A stretch of 64,000 nucleotides of DNA. Origin: Balamuthia mandrillaris (taxonomy: Eukaryota > Discosea > Longamoebia > Balamuthiidae). The notes below the pieces were generated by a model. The model was not told where the DNA came from. It searched no databases and saw only the letters and a list, made by a program, of their open reading frames with translations. Positions 11,258 through 22,741 of the stretch are shown piece by piece (positions within the stretch are counted from its first letter, which is position 1; each line of letters begins with the position of its first letter). The stretch spans positions 66,183 to 130,182 of the forward strand of contig JAVKOQ010000156.1 of assembly GCA_031835245.1 (NCBI GenBank). The letters are read 5' to 3'. Position numbers and translations under genes: made by a program.

Positions 11258-14192
11258 ATTGCGTTATGCAGTTGGATCCTTTTGGAGGTCTATTTCTTTC
11301 TTTTTCTGGTTATTGTCATTTTATTTATTGCAACCTGACATTTTATTTTTCCCCATGAAGATATTGAATGGTGGAACGAGATGATCAAAAAGCCGTATGA
11401 AGCTCAAGATAAAAACTCCATTATTTTGCTTCAGGTATGCATTCCTTGTTCTGCTTCTGTCTTCGTTCTTCTTCATTCTTCTTCCTGCTCTAATGTTTAT
11501 GGACTCATTATTTTTCACTCTTAAAGTCTATTTTGAAGCCGTTGTTCCTTCGACGAACCAAAACACAGCTGATAGATGGTGCCAAAGTGGTGGATCTTCC
11601 AACTAGAACTGTGAACACAGTAGAATTAGACTTTAGCGAACCAGAAAGAGAGTTTTATGTCGCCTTATATCGTCAAAGTCGAGTTAAGTTCCGTATGTTA
11701 AAGGTTAGTTTTTTCCTGTTATTCTCATTTTATGTATTCACCCTTTCGTTTGTATAAAAAGCAATCTCAAGCGGTAATGCACAATTATGCCTCCGTGTTA
11801 GCAATGCTCTTACGGCTACGACAATGCTGCGATCATCCTATTTTGGTCTTGCGTGCCATCATCGAGGAAAAAGATCGCAAATATCGTATGTCATCTTTTT
11901 CTTCGTTTTCCTTTATTCTTCTCTCTCTCTATCTATCTCTCTCTCTCTCTTGCTCCCAATCTCTCGCTCTCTATTTTCTCTCTAACGAGGATTACACTGC
12001 CAAAAGGGGATTTGAATTGGTGGACAGAGATGAAAGCCTATGTCAGAGAAGTAGATGCAGAACTAAAAGGCAAGACTGATGACGAAGAAGATGACATCGT
12101 TTCAACACCTATAAGCATCGCGAATAGCAAAGATAAAGCGATACAAGAAGAACGGGAAGAGGAAGGAGAGGAAGCAGAAATAAAACCAGAAGAGGAAGAA
12201 GAAAGAATGCTTCAAGCAGACAAAGAAAAAGACACAGAGGCGGAATTCGCTCCGTTACTCGATCAAAGTCAAGAATGCCGTCTTTGTTTGGAACTTTTGG
12301 ACGCACCAGTTATAAGTTTGTCCTTCTTCTTCTCTTTTCGTTTCGTATTTCCGTTTTGTTCTCACCATCTCCTCTCTGTAAAAGCTCCATGTGGACATAT
12401 CTTTTGCCAAGAATGCATTACCAAAGTCTTTTTATCGCAAAACAACAACGAGGACGACGAAGACGAGAAAGCTAAAGAAAAGAAAAACGAACAAGAAGAA
12501 GCACCATGCCCAACTTGCAAAAAGTACATTCGTGAAGATCAGCTTGAGCCATGGAAGAAAGCAGAAGAAGACGAAGCTTTTTCTTCATCTTCAGCTGAAG
12601 AAGGGAAAGAAAACGGAGAAATGTCTGCTTCGTCGTTTTGGGAACAAAGCACAAAGATACAACATCTGTTGCGAACATTGAAGAAGATAGCCAAAGAGGA
12701 GCCTGATGTCAAGTCTGTTGTTTTCTCTCAGGTTTGCTCCTCTCGTTGCTTTTCTCTTCGTCTGCTCTCTTTTTATCACTTCTCATTTCTCTTTTCTTTA
12801 TCAGTGGACATCCATGTTAGACATAGTGGGAAGGGCATTACACCAAAACGGTTTCCGTTTCGTTCGTTTGGATGGTGCGATGACCAGCGAACACAGAGAA
12901 CGCGCCATTCATGACTTTTATCATCTCTCAGGTATTGGCTCAAGTTCATTTCTATTCTTTAGCTTTTGTCTTTGTTAAACTTTTTTTTAAAAAAAATTCG
13001 TACGGCAGATGTGAAAGTGTTTTTGATTAGTTTGAAAGCTGGCGGGCTTGGTCTCAATCTCATTTGTGCTTCTCGAGTCTTTCTCATGTATCTTCTTCTC
13101 CTCCCCTCTGTGCTTGTTCCTTTTGTCCTTTTTGCTTTCCTTTAAACTTTGCTCTTGTTAACTCAAAATCAAAGGGATCCATGGTGGAATCCAGCAACAG
13201 AAGAACAAGCCATCGATCGTGTGCATCGCATTGGACAAACCAGACCTGTCGAAGTGCATCGATTCATCATGAAGGTTTTTTGCTCCTCTTTTCTCTCTCT
13301 CCTTTTCTTTTTCTGTTTCTCAACAATAACGTAAACAGAATTCAGTGGAGCAAAAAATATTAAAACTGCAAGAACGAAAATGGAGTTTGGCTTCCTGCAC
13401 CTTAGCCGTCAGCGGGGAGCAACAAAAGAAGATGGTGATGGAGAATCGTTTGGATGCTCTCTTCTCCATGTCTCTTGGCGGCGGCCACGAGTGCTCCGTT
13501 TGGTTCGTGTTTCCTCCGCATGTTTTGTCTTTCCTTTTCTTCTCTTCTTAGCTGATCTTCCCTCTACCCTGAGCAGCTTTGTGGAGTACAAAACGAGAAT
13601 TATCAAATGCGTTTGTGGATCTCTTGTTTGCAAGTTTGTTCCTCTTCTTCTTTCGTTCTTTTACTCTCATTTTTTTATTTTAAAAAGTTTTTGGTCTGAT
13701 CCGATTTTTCGATTTTTTTTTTTCACTGCGAACAGGAACTGTAAAACGGAATGCACTGAATGTAATCGAATCATGTGCGAGCATTGTTATGTTCTGTGCT
13801 ACATTTGCTCGTACGTTCCTTTCTTTCGTTCTTGTTGTTCTTCTTGTTCTTGTTCTTCTTCTTGTTGTTCTTCTTCTTCTTCTTCTTCTTCTTCTTCTTC
13901 TTCTTCTTCTTCTTCTTCTTCTTCTTCTTCTCCATGCTTCTTTCTTTCATAACAACGAACAAACCGGCTATCAAATAGGAGCGTGCTCTGCGAAGACTGT
14001 TTCTACAAGAACGAGAAGCAAGAGAGGGATCAGATCTGTCGCAACTGCCTCAAGGAGGAGGCGGAGAAGCAGCTCCTCCTCCAGAGCGCCCTGCGAGAGG
14101 ACGTCCTCGCGGCAAAGAATGCAAAAGCCACAGCCAACTCACGACGACGTGAAAGCTCCAGGACGACGCGACAAAGAGCCAACAATAAATGA
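7704..14192 (+). CDS. SNF2-family ATPase with RING finger, HLTF/Rad5-like
   Basis: About 26 exons sum to 1465 codons: 7704-7774, 7889-8957, 9029-9048, 9107-9218, 9291-9526, 9622-9802, 9899-10211, 10299-10453, 10523-10651, 10721-10829, 10907-10991, 11053-11095, 11171-11179, 11272-11287, 11361-11434, 11527-11703, 11762-11885, 12007-12315, 12385-12731, 12805-12931, 13009-13087, 13175-13274, 13339-13502, 13577-13633, 13736-13810, 13979-14192. Order: acidic/Ser-rich N-terminus, possible HIRAN-like region (about 300-420), LRPYQKKSLWWM, Walker A DDMGLGKT (about 668-675), [21 protein letters not shown] (CRLC, CGHIFC, CPTC) inside the helicase core, motif V ([11 protein letters not shown]), motif VI ([12 protein letters not shown]), then an unusual cysteine-rich tail. 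RING within SNF2 is typical of Rad5/HLTF, which ubiquitinate PCNA and remodel stalled forks; that role here is inferred. Exon 2 could instead start at 7901. Confidence 0.9.
7803..7850. repeat. (TC)n microsatellite in intron 1 of the HLTF-like gene
   Basis: A CT dinucleotide run ahead of the first acceptor. It acts as, or extends, the polypyrimidine tract. Confidence 0.85.
13846..13934. repeat. (TTC)n repeat in the last intron of the HLTF-like gene
   Basis: About 25 near-perfect TTC units, interrupted by TTG at the 5' end, sit in the intron between 13810 and 13979. Long frames across it on both strands are artefacts. Confidence 0.9.
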
Positions 14193-14355
14193 ATCGAATA
14201 TATTCAATTCCTGGAAGTGGGTTTCGTTGTGGACAGGAGAGACGCTATAACCGTAGTGAGGCTAGAGAGGAGATTTTGCAAGTCGGGAACGTATTTTGAC
14301 AATAATTTACCTTTTTTAGACGATAACAAAAATTATCTGAATTTTTTTTCGGTGT

Positions 14356-14361
14356 GTCGAC
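14356..14361. promoter_or_regulatory. GTCGAC palindrome upstream of the twin-CX9C gene
   Basis: The site reads TGTGTCGACAAA and lies about 116 bp upstream of the ATG at 14477. It is one of eleven such palindromes in intergenic DNA of this window. Confidence 0.4.
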
Positions 14362-14476
14362 AAAGAGACGAATAAAACAAAAGAAAGGAATAGAAAAGAA
14401 GAAAGAAAGAAAAAAAGCAAAAAGAAGAAGAAGGCGGACAGTCACTCCCACAACCAAATAAAAAACAGACACAAAG

Positions 14477-15088
14477 ATGAGCGGCTGGTTCGGAGGAGGC
14501 AAACCCAAGACGTTGGACTACACTAAACTCAAGAACCCCGCCTTCGCTCAGGCCTTCTACACAGGGTTGACCGGCAACCGCGTGGCCGCTGCCGCCGAGC
14601 TCTGCCACCCCTACGCTCAGGCGCTGGAGAGCTGCGTCCTCCAGAAAGGGGAGGACAAGTGCGAGCAGGAGCTCACCCAGTTCACGCTCTGCCTGGGCAG
14701 CCGCCTCTACCCGGCAGAGTTCGAGTCCATGATCAAGTGCTACCAACAAAACCAGTCCAACCCCTCCAAGTGCGAGACCTACGCCAAGGATTTCGAGGAG
14801 AAGCTGCAGAACGCCACCTCCGAGGAGGCGCAGGAGGCTGAGCCCCCTGGCACGGTCTCCTCCACCGACCAGCAGATCTGGGAGCAGCGCTGCAAGCCCG
14901 ACGACGTGTCCTGCTACGCCATGGAGGCCTGCCCGGCGGAGCACAAGGCCTTTGCCGGCTGCATGGACAGCTATGGCGGCAAGGAGGAGGCGGAGAGCAA
15001 GTGCAGGGAGAAAGGGGAGAGGGTCATGCTGTGCACGGGACGATTCGTGCGACGCACGGCCGCTTCTGCTGCCTCTTCCCTTCACTAA
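14477..15088 (+). CDS. double twin-CX9C (CHCH) protein, intronless
   Basis: 203 residues from the ATG at 14477. Twelve cysteines fall into a regular pattern: C43-X9-C53 with C62-X9-C72, then C88-X10-C99, C139-X6-C146, and C152-X9-C162 with C176-X9-C186. Two helix-hairpin twin-CX9C units are therefore joined by an acidic, proline-containing linker (about 112-130). Twin CX9C proteins are normally small mitochondrial intermembrane-space proteins folded by the Mia40 relay; that location is inferred. The N-terminus is GW/G-rich without a clear presequence, as expected for this class. GC content is higher than in its surroundings. It sits in the gap between two converging SNF2 genes. Confidence 0.8.
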   Translation: MSGWFGGGKPKTLDYTKLKNPAFAQAFYTGLTGNRVAAAAELCHPYAQALESCVLQKGEDKCEQELTQFTLCLGSRLYPAEFESMIKCYQQNQSNPSKCETYAKDFEEKLQNATSEEAQEAEPPGTVSSTDQQIWEQRCKPDDVSCYAMEACPAEHKAFAGCMDSYGGKEEAESKCREKGERVMLCTGRFVRRTAASAASSLH

Positions 15089-15295
15089 AGCTACTTTCCC
15101 TTCCTCTCTCTATTTTTATTTTGTTATGAGGTATGAAAGAAGATGAGAAAAAAATAGAACAGATCCACAGCAGGAAGCAGAGGTACGCTTGCCAAAAGGA
15201 GAGAAGAGAGACCGAGAGACGAGCGAACGAGGGAAGAGGAGAGAGGAATGGAGAAGAGCAGAAGCCAAAGATAATCAATAAGGGAGGAGGTTAGT

Positions 15296-18200
15296 TTATG
15301 AAAGCTGCACGAGGCGTTGCCACACTTCATTGCATACCCTTCTCCCCCACTTGGTGCAATGCTCCTCATCCACGATGCGTTTTCCGGTTTGTGCCAGCTC
15401 AAAGGAGTAGGTTCGTTCGATGTGAGTCGCTGCTTCCTCTTTCGTCATTATGCGATTGTTATAACGGACCAACATGTTCCAAAACACGCTTTGATAGTCT
15501 TCTTTGTTGTTGTCTTGGTTTTGGTTTTGGTTTTGGTTTTGGTTCTTGCTTTTCGTGGTTCTCTTCTTGTTCGGAGTTCGGATGAGAAAAGCTGACATTG
15601 TGCCATCTTGTGATGTATCCTTCACTTCGACTATTTCTTCCTTCTCGTCTGCTAGTCGTTCGTTTGCTTCGTTTTCTTCCTCCTCTTCCGCAAACAACAA
15701 ATCCAATTCCTCCAAACTCAACATCTTTCTTTCCTCCTCTTCCTTTTGTTTATACTTTTGGTGTTGGCCTTGGTGTTGATATTCGTTCGAGAGCAAATCG
15801 TGAATGCGACTTTCGATTGTATCGCGAATAAAATATCGATGAACGAAAGTTCTTTCGTTCGTTTGGCCTATACGATGAACTCGGCCAATCGCTTGCAGCT
15901 CGGAAGCGACGTTCAAAGAAGGTTCGACGAGGAAAACGTGAGACGCTTCCGTCAAGTTCAGCCCGTTGCTTCCGCTCTTCAGAGGCAATAACAAGACATT
16001 CACATCCGAGTCGAATCGGAAACGATCCAAAGCTTCTTCGAAGGAAGATTTTTTTGGCGAAGCTGTTTGTTTTCGTTTGTTTTTGTTGCGCTGTTGAGAA
16101 AAGTTGTTGCGAAGACGAGAATGAGGAATGTGATTTGCGGTTAGCGCTTTGGAGAGGAGAAGAAGGACATCTTCCCATTGACTGAATACCAAACATTTGC
16201 TTGGAGCAGATGATGACGACGATGAAGAAGATGGTGAAGAAGACGACGGTAACGAGGAAGGAGAAGAACGTAAAGTAGAGATTATGTCCCTGACAACTGC
16301 TTCAATCTTTGTGCCCCAGCTGCCTTCCACTTGAATCCCTTCCTTTGCTTGCTCTTCTCCTGTTTCTTTCTCTTTCTCTTTCTTCTGATCGTCAGCTTTT
16401 TCTCCTTCTTGCGGAGAGACATAAGTCACCTCAGAAGCGTTCATTCGAGTTCGGCAAGTTGGGCATTTGATAGTGCCATGTTTTGCTCTCTCCAACATCA
16501 ACATAATACAGGCACAACAAAAGGTGTGCCCACAAGTTAAAACGACAACGTTCTTTCCAATCTCTTCTTGACATATCGGACATTCGTTTTCTTCGTTTTC
16601 TGCTTCTGGTTCTTCGTTTTGATGGTTTTGGGTTGAAGACGGAGAAGAAGAACTAGAAGACCGTGTGGATTGAAGTTGAGAAGAAAGAGAACGTTTGGAG
16701 AGACGATCCCCCCAAAGTTTTAGCAGGTATTTGAGTTGACTTGTTCGTATTCGAAGTTCCGTTTCAGCTGTCATTCTCATCGAAGCAAATCTTTAATTTT
16801 TGGTGAGAAAACGGATAAAAGATGTAAAAAAAAAAAGGAAAAGCAAAGTTTAAAACAAACCGTAATGTTAACCCCTCAACTTGGTCAGGAAAAACTTTAA
16901 TTTCTGATTCTTCCAATGGAACTACTTCTCCATCAAAACGAAGTCGAATTCTATGACAGGCAAATATTCAACAAAACGTCTAAGAGGAAGAAGAAGAAGA
17001 AGAAGAAGAAGAAGAAGAAGAAGAAAAAGAAGAAGAAGAACACAAAAGGAGAAAGCAGAAAAAGTATGAAGAAAGCCGAAAAGATAGACTACCTTTGTTT
17101 AGCACATGCAAGTTCGTGCAAGGCTCCCAAATAATCGCGGTGCTCAACAACCACGACCGAGCTTTTCTTCAGTTCCTTTTTCAACAATCCAAATCGTTCC
17201 AAGTGTCTCTCTCCAGCGCTTAACCACTTTCTCCATTCTTTCTTTTCACTGCCTGCTTCACTCTGTCCATCGGTTTCTTCCTCGCCAATCTTATGTTGAA
17301 GTCGAAATTCGTTCTTCATGAAGCGGAGCAAATACTTCAACACTCGTTCGACCTCTGAATCCTCTCGGAACGAACCAATGGCTAACTCTTCTTCCATTCT
17401 TTGTTTTTCTTCTTCGCTTTCCTTCGATTGTTGTTGAGTCCGTCGATAACGATAAATCCTGTTTTCGGATTGCATCAACAGAGCAGCAGCTTTACATTGC
17501 TCACACGTTTGTCCGAGTTTGCCCAAAGAGGAGCGACAAACTTTGCAGTTTCCTGAAATGTCGATGTCGTCTTCGCTGATTGGCTTGGAGAGGAGAGCTT
17601 TCAAGTTGAGTTGTGCTCTCTTTCTTGTTGCTTCAATTTGCTGTTTTTAAGAACGTCAATAAAAAAAAACAAATGAAAACATTTAAAAAGAAGCGTAAAC
17701 AAGAAACGTACTTGAAGTTCTGAATGAATGACAAAGCGAAGAGTGTGAATGTTGGCAAAGCGATGGGCAATACTTTGAAGCAATGCAGCTCCGCTTTCTC
17801 TCATCGTCAACATTCTTTCCTCCTCCGAAAATAACTCGTTTCTTATTCCTTCCACAAACTTTGCCATCAAACGTTGGTCTTCTGTAGCCAAAACTTGATC
17901 CAGCATTTCGTTCCACCACGACTCCATTTCTATCTTTTGCTTTCTTCGTTCTTCCTTTTTTTTCTTTGTTCCTTTCTTTTGCAGATCTTCTTCATTTTCG
18001 CTCTCGTCTTCTTCGTATTTGTTTGTTTCATTAAAAGCGTTTCTCCATTCAAAAACTGCATTCTGAAAGACGTTTGTTGGCTTTTCCATATATTTCGCTT
18101 CCAAGTTTTTGGCTTCTTCTTTCAAAGCCGTTCCATCCATCGTCTGTCCTTCAAGTAAACCAGAAAAGCTCATATGAAGCTGTTTGAGCTCTTCATCACG

Positions 18201-21200
18201 AGTGTACTTCTCCACTTGAAGCATCACGTCTGCCAGATTATTAACAGCGTGAACAAGTTGAAGACCATCCACAACTATTCCTGCTTCGATACATTGAAGA
18301 GCTCTTCCTGTTCCTTTCTCTTTCTCTTTCTCTTTCTCTTTCTCTTTCTCTTTCTCTTTCTCCTTCTCTTGTTCGTCAATTGAAGAAGGAGATGAAGATG
18401 AGGAGGCAGGCTGTCCTTCTGGTCCCTTTTCTTTGATATTTTCACTCAAAGACGATGGCGAAGAAGAAAAGGCCATTTGAAGAACTTGCTTGTAGAGCGA
18501 AATGGCGTCGAACGGATTATTCCTGATGAGAGCGATGGCAGCTAAACCGTGTAACGCTGCCACCAAGTTGCGTTGAGAATCGGCACATTCGAGCCTTGCT
18601 CGACTGATTAGTTGTTGCAGCAGTTCGTCCATTGTCATTGTATTCTTTTGTAATGACATGAAACCTGAACGCGATCCCACCTTTTGATTGTAATTAGCTT
18701 TGTGTAAAACAAAACAAAAAAAAAACAAAAGCAAAAAAGAAACGACAAGGACAAACCTGAGGATGGCAACACGCTTGTCTCAATCGCAACAGCGAATGAA
18801 ACAGTCGAGAAAGCTTCTTTCTATATGCAACGCTGCTCTCCACTATCTCTCCTACTCGCTCACGGTCCTGCTTCAAACGATGCAACAAGCTTAATGCTTG
18901 TCCAGAGCATTCGCTAAACGTCTTTCGATAGAAATGAGCTTCAACAGGACTGAACTGAAGAAAGTGAACACGGTGAAAGAGAGGAGGAAGAGAGAGTTCC
19001 TTCTCGACGTCCTCTTTGTTGGAGCGCCACATCAAACCACGAAGAAAGCGATAAAGCACAAGTTTATCTTGTTGCTGACCGTTCTCGAATGGAAGTTGAA
19101 GCGACTCTCTCCATGCTCTTTTGTTGGTGGCGAATGGTGGAACGCGCAAGAACTGGATGAGACCATAGAGATCATCGAGGCCGTGGCGTTGAACGGGAGT
19201 TCCACTTACCCCCCATCTTTTAGTTGTGTTGGCATTGTGTTAAAAAACAGGGAAAAGGAACAGAGAAGAGAAACGTGAAATAAGGGACATAGAAAACCTG
19301 TAAATAGTGGATAGCTTAAGAGCCATTTCTGCGGCTTTTGTGGTAGTAGTCTCCACCATTTGAGCTTCGTCCAAACAAATTCTCCAGAAACGAACCCCGA
19401 GGAGAGGAGTCGGAATAGCGCGATATCGTTTGCGATAACGAAAGTCTTTGTTGCGAGCATTGGAGCCTTCTTCTCCGAATGCATGGTGGAGGTCTTTACG
19501 CAGCACACTGTACGTGGTTAAGATTATGTCCCAATCAACTAATTGGCTCGGACGAACTATTGGAGGGCCTCCAACATCTGTTTGTTGTTCGCGGTGAGCG
19601 GGTGAAACAAGAAGACAGACGATGAGGGAAGAGAGATACCAGGGTCAACATCGCCTTGAACACCAATGTAGGTCAACACTTTGAGAGCGCCTTGTCTGGT
19701 GTGTTTCTGTATTTCCTGTTCCCATTGGTGCAAAATGGAGTCAGGACATACAATCAACGTCGCTCGAGATTCCAACAAAGGCCCTTTGGTCGCACATTCG
19801 GGACAAACGTATTCTTCCTCCTCCGTCTTCGTTTTGTCTTCCTTCGTTCTTCCTTCGGTCGCAGCTTGCTTCTTTTCTCTTCTTCGATTTTTGTTCCCTT
19901 TCCTCTCTCGTTTGGTACTTGTCGTTATATCTTTCTTCCTCCTTTTCTTCTTTTTCTCTTCATCGTTGTTCAACTTCGCTCGTTTCTTCTTTCTTCTGGT
20001 TGTTTCTGTATCTTGTTGTTGTCGTCGAGGTTCGAATGCAACACACCTACAATGTTGCCAAACTTTGCATACGTCGCATTGTACCCAAACGCCATCATAC
20101 TTTGCACTATTCTGCCCACAGTAACACCACATTACGTCTTCTTCTCTTTCTTCCTTTCTTCGTTGTCGATTGCAAGGATCCATAATGCTATTCTTTTCTC
20201 GTCCTTCATGCCCTCTTTCTTCTTCAATTGTTTGTTGGCTTTTCTTCTCTTTTCGGTGTTGTTCTAGCTCTTCGTTCTTTCGAGGATGAGCCAAGATCAA
20301 AGCGAGTACTTCGACTGTTTTGCCAAGTCCCATTTCATCCGCTAGAATGCCGCCAGCGACTCGACGCCATTCCATTCGAAACGGCATCAATGAAAGCTGT
20401 CCTGAATGTTGGTTGTAGTAAAACGGTACTTCTTGGTTTCCTTTTTCTTTTTCTTTTTGGGCTTCTTTCTCTTTTTCTTTCTCTTTCGTTCGTTTAGGTA
20501 TTTCATTCTCCGTTGATGTTTTCCAAATGCTAGCTTGACAACGTTTCCATAAAGGATGTAGTGCTTCTTCGTCGTCTTCCTTTTTGAAGTTATTTTCACT
20601 TGCGTGGTTGTTTTGAGTGTCGTAGCAAAGTTCTTTTTGAAACATCCACTTGACAGCCTTCTTTTGATACGTTCGTAGTGACGGTAGAAGCAAATCCAAT
20701 CGAGAAGATGACGAGGGAGGAAATTCGAAACCTATTTCGTCCTCCTTTTCTTTTCCTTTTTCGTTATCCTTGTTCCTGTTTCTCCACGGCGAGATTGCTC
20801 GATAGAGTTCCATTGTATCAAATGGCGAAGAAGAAGAAGAAGAAGAAGAAGAAGAAGAAGAAGAAGAAGAAGAAGAAGAAGAAGAAGAAGAAGAAGAAGA
20901 AGAAGAAGCGGAACAAGACGAAGAACACACTTCTGTCATCTCTTCAGCATCCTCAACTTCTCTCTCCTCTTCGTCAGTGTCCCCTTCGCTGCTTTCTCCA
21001 GCACCAGAAGTTGCGGTTGGGCGAGCTCTTTCTAGCTCCCCAGGGTAGAAGGGCCAACGAGAAGAGGACGAGTTTGAAGTTAAGAACGAACGAGCGAGAC
21101 CTAGTTGCGAAGGAAATGCCCATCCCATTAATGCTTGCATGGAAGCAAACAGTGGAGTCGGCATCGTAGGAAAGACTTTGTCTACTTCTTCATCATATTG

Positions 21201-22741
21201 TTGTGAATCATTTGTTGGAAGAAAGAAAAACGTAGACTGAAGATAGAATCGCAATTCAAGCAACGAAGAAGTGGAATCGCTAGTGAGAAAACGAGCGCTT
21301 ACTCGTAATCTTCCGTCTGATACGAAGTGCTGTTGCGACACGTCGCTTTCGTCTAGTTCGCTTTCTTCTTGAGGGAAAGAGAGTTCGCTATTATCGCGTC
21401 CTTTGAAAAGAAGATAGGTCAATGCATCCAACAAACGTTGAGAGGAATGAGGACATGAGGACAATCCTGTGTTTGTAGCATCGTGAGTATAGCGAGTGGC
21501 TTTGACAAGAGAACGAGCGACGAAAGAAGGCGATCACAGAGAATAGGAAAAACGAAAGCAAGTACCTTTGGATGAAGGTGGAGCAGAGGTGGCATGGCAA
21601 TTGTGACAAGCGAAGCAGCAGCGAGATGCAATAAGTGGTACTCGCGCGCATACTTCTGTTGTTTTCACTTTCTTCCTCAAAAACACCAAGCTGGGCTGTT
21701 CTCTCAAATCTTCTTCTGCACACAAGAGAGCAAGGGGAAAAAAACCAAAGAAAAATTCAGAACGTAGAAAGCAACTGACGATAAGAAAACGAACACACCT
21801 TTGTCTAGAACAAGTTCGATAGTATCCACGTACGCTTCCTCTTCGCCTTCCGTCGCTTCTTTCATCAACGACCTCGCTGCTGAGCATTCCACATCTTCCG
21901 GTCTCAACCACAACCGAGCTCCTTTCAACTCATACAGCGTCTCTTGTCCTCTTTCTTTCCCTTTCTCTCTCTCTTTTTGCTTCTTCTTTCTCTTTTGCTC
22001 TAATACGGAAAAACAGCTCGTTCTCGCTATGACTCGACGCTCGTCATTCTTCGGTTGTGCAACCTCTTTGCTTTTGTCGTCGTCGAGAGAAGAAGAAGAA
22101 GCGGAAAAGCGCGAGATAGATAGATAGTCCAGCAAAGAGCGTTTTTGGCTTCTTTTGTTGAGCCCACCTAGCAGTGCTTTCGCACTGCTCGTCAATCGAC
22201 TTCTCTTCTTTGGTGGTTGAGCTTTTGTCGTCATCTTCTTCTGCTTCACTTTTCTTGATGTTCGCTGAATAGCTCTCTTTCTCTTCCTCCTTTTTTCTGG
22301 CTTCTCTTCTTCGTTTGGTTCTTCTTGTTTCTTCTCTTCTTCTTCGTCAACAAAACGAACTTTTTTTCGTTCACGTGTCCGATCGTCTTGCACTGCTTCC
22401 ACTGAGGGAAGAGAAGCAGAAAGTAAAGAAGCAGAAGCAGAATAAGAAGAAGAACATGAAGGAGAAGATGAGCGAACAAAACAGTGCCACGATAGAGCCT
22501 CTTGTTGCGCATGGGAGAGTCGTCTCGGGACGGCTTGTGCCTTTCTGCGAGCGCGTCGTCCTTTGGCAAACCTTGCCAAGGGTTGGTTTCGTCTTGTCGA
22601 CATGGGGCGCTGCGACAAAGGTGAAGAAGGGGGCATCGACCGTGCCGCACCTTCCGAAAGAGGATCCGCCGCCGACAGAGCCATCGTCGCCATCGGTTCA
22701 ACGTCGGTGCCGCCACCACCGTTGTTTTCCCTCGACATCAT
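15296..22741 (-). CDS. SHPRH: SNF2-family ATPase with PHD and RING fingers, SHPRH-like
   Basis: Nine exons (22741-21799, 21715-21566, 21499-19640, 19577-19298, 19216-18767, 18680-17712, 17640-17093, 16950-16861, 16800-15296) sum to 2265 codons. Order: basic N-terminus, LRTYQKKAVKWM, Walker A DEMGLGKT, a PHD finger (WCYCGQ, CDVC, HCRC, CPEC) inserted before motif Ia, DEAQ box, [28 protein letters not shown], a long helical insert, a small zinc motif (CKVC, CEQC), a RING (CPICQEE, CGHTFC, CPTC), motif V (PLKSGSNGLNL) and VI ([10 protein letters not shown]). PHD then RING splitting the helicase lobes is the SHPRH plan; SHPRH ubiquitinates PCNA in damage tolerance. About 70 very basic residues interrupt the PHD finger. 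A poly-Ser run comes from a TTC repeat (20823-20910). Confidence 0.92.
16985..17040. repeat. (GAA)n repeat in an intron of the SHPRH-like gene
   Basis: An AAG/GAA triplet run lies in the intron between 17093 and 16950. On the transcribed sense (minus) it is a TTC pyrimidine tract. Confidence 0.85.
20823..20910. repeat. triplet repeat encoding poly-Ser in the SHPRH-like gene
   Basis: About 29 AGA/GAA units on the plus strand read as a run of Ser codons in the minus-strand exon 21499-19640. The exon frame is open through it, so it is translated low-complexity sequence. Confidence 0.85.

Noticed and set aside
14333-15085. 250-codon minus-strand frame opposite the twin-CX9C gene
   Set aside because: Leu/Gly-rich shadow of a GC-rich coding exon; the plus strand has regular cysteine spacing.
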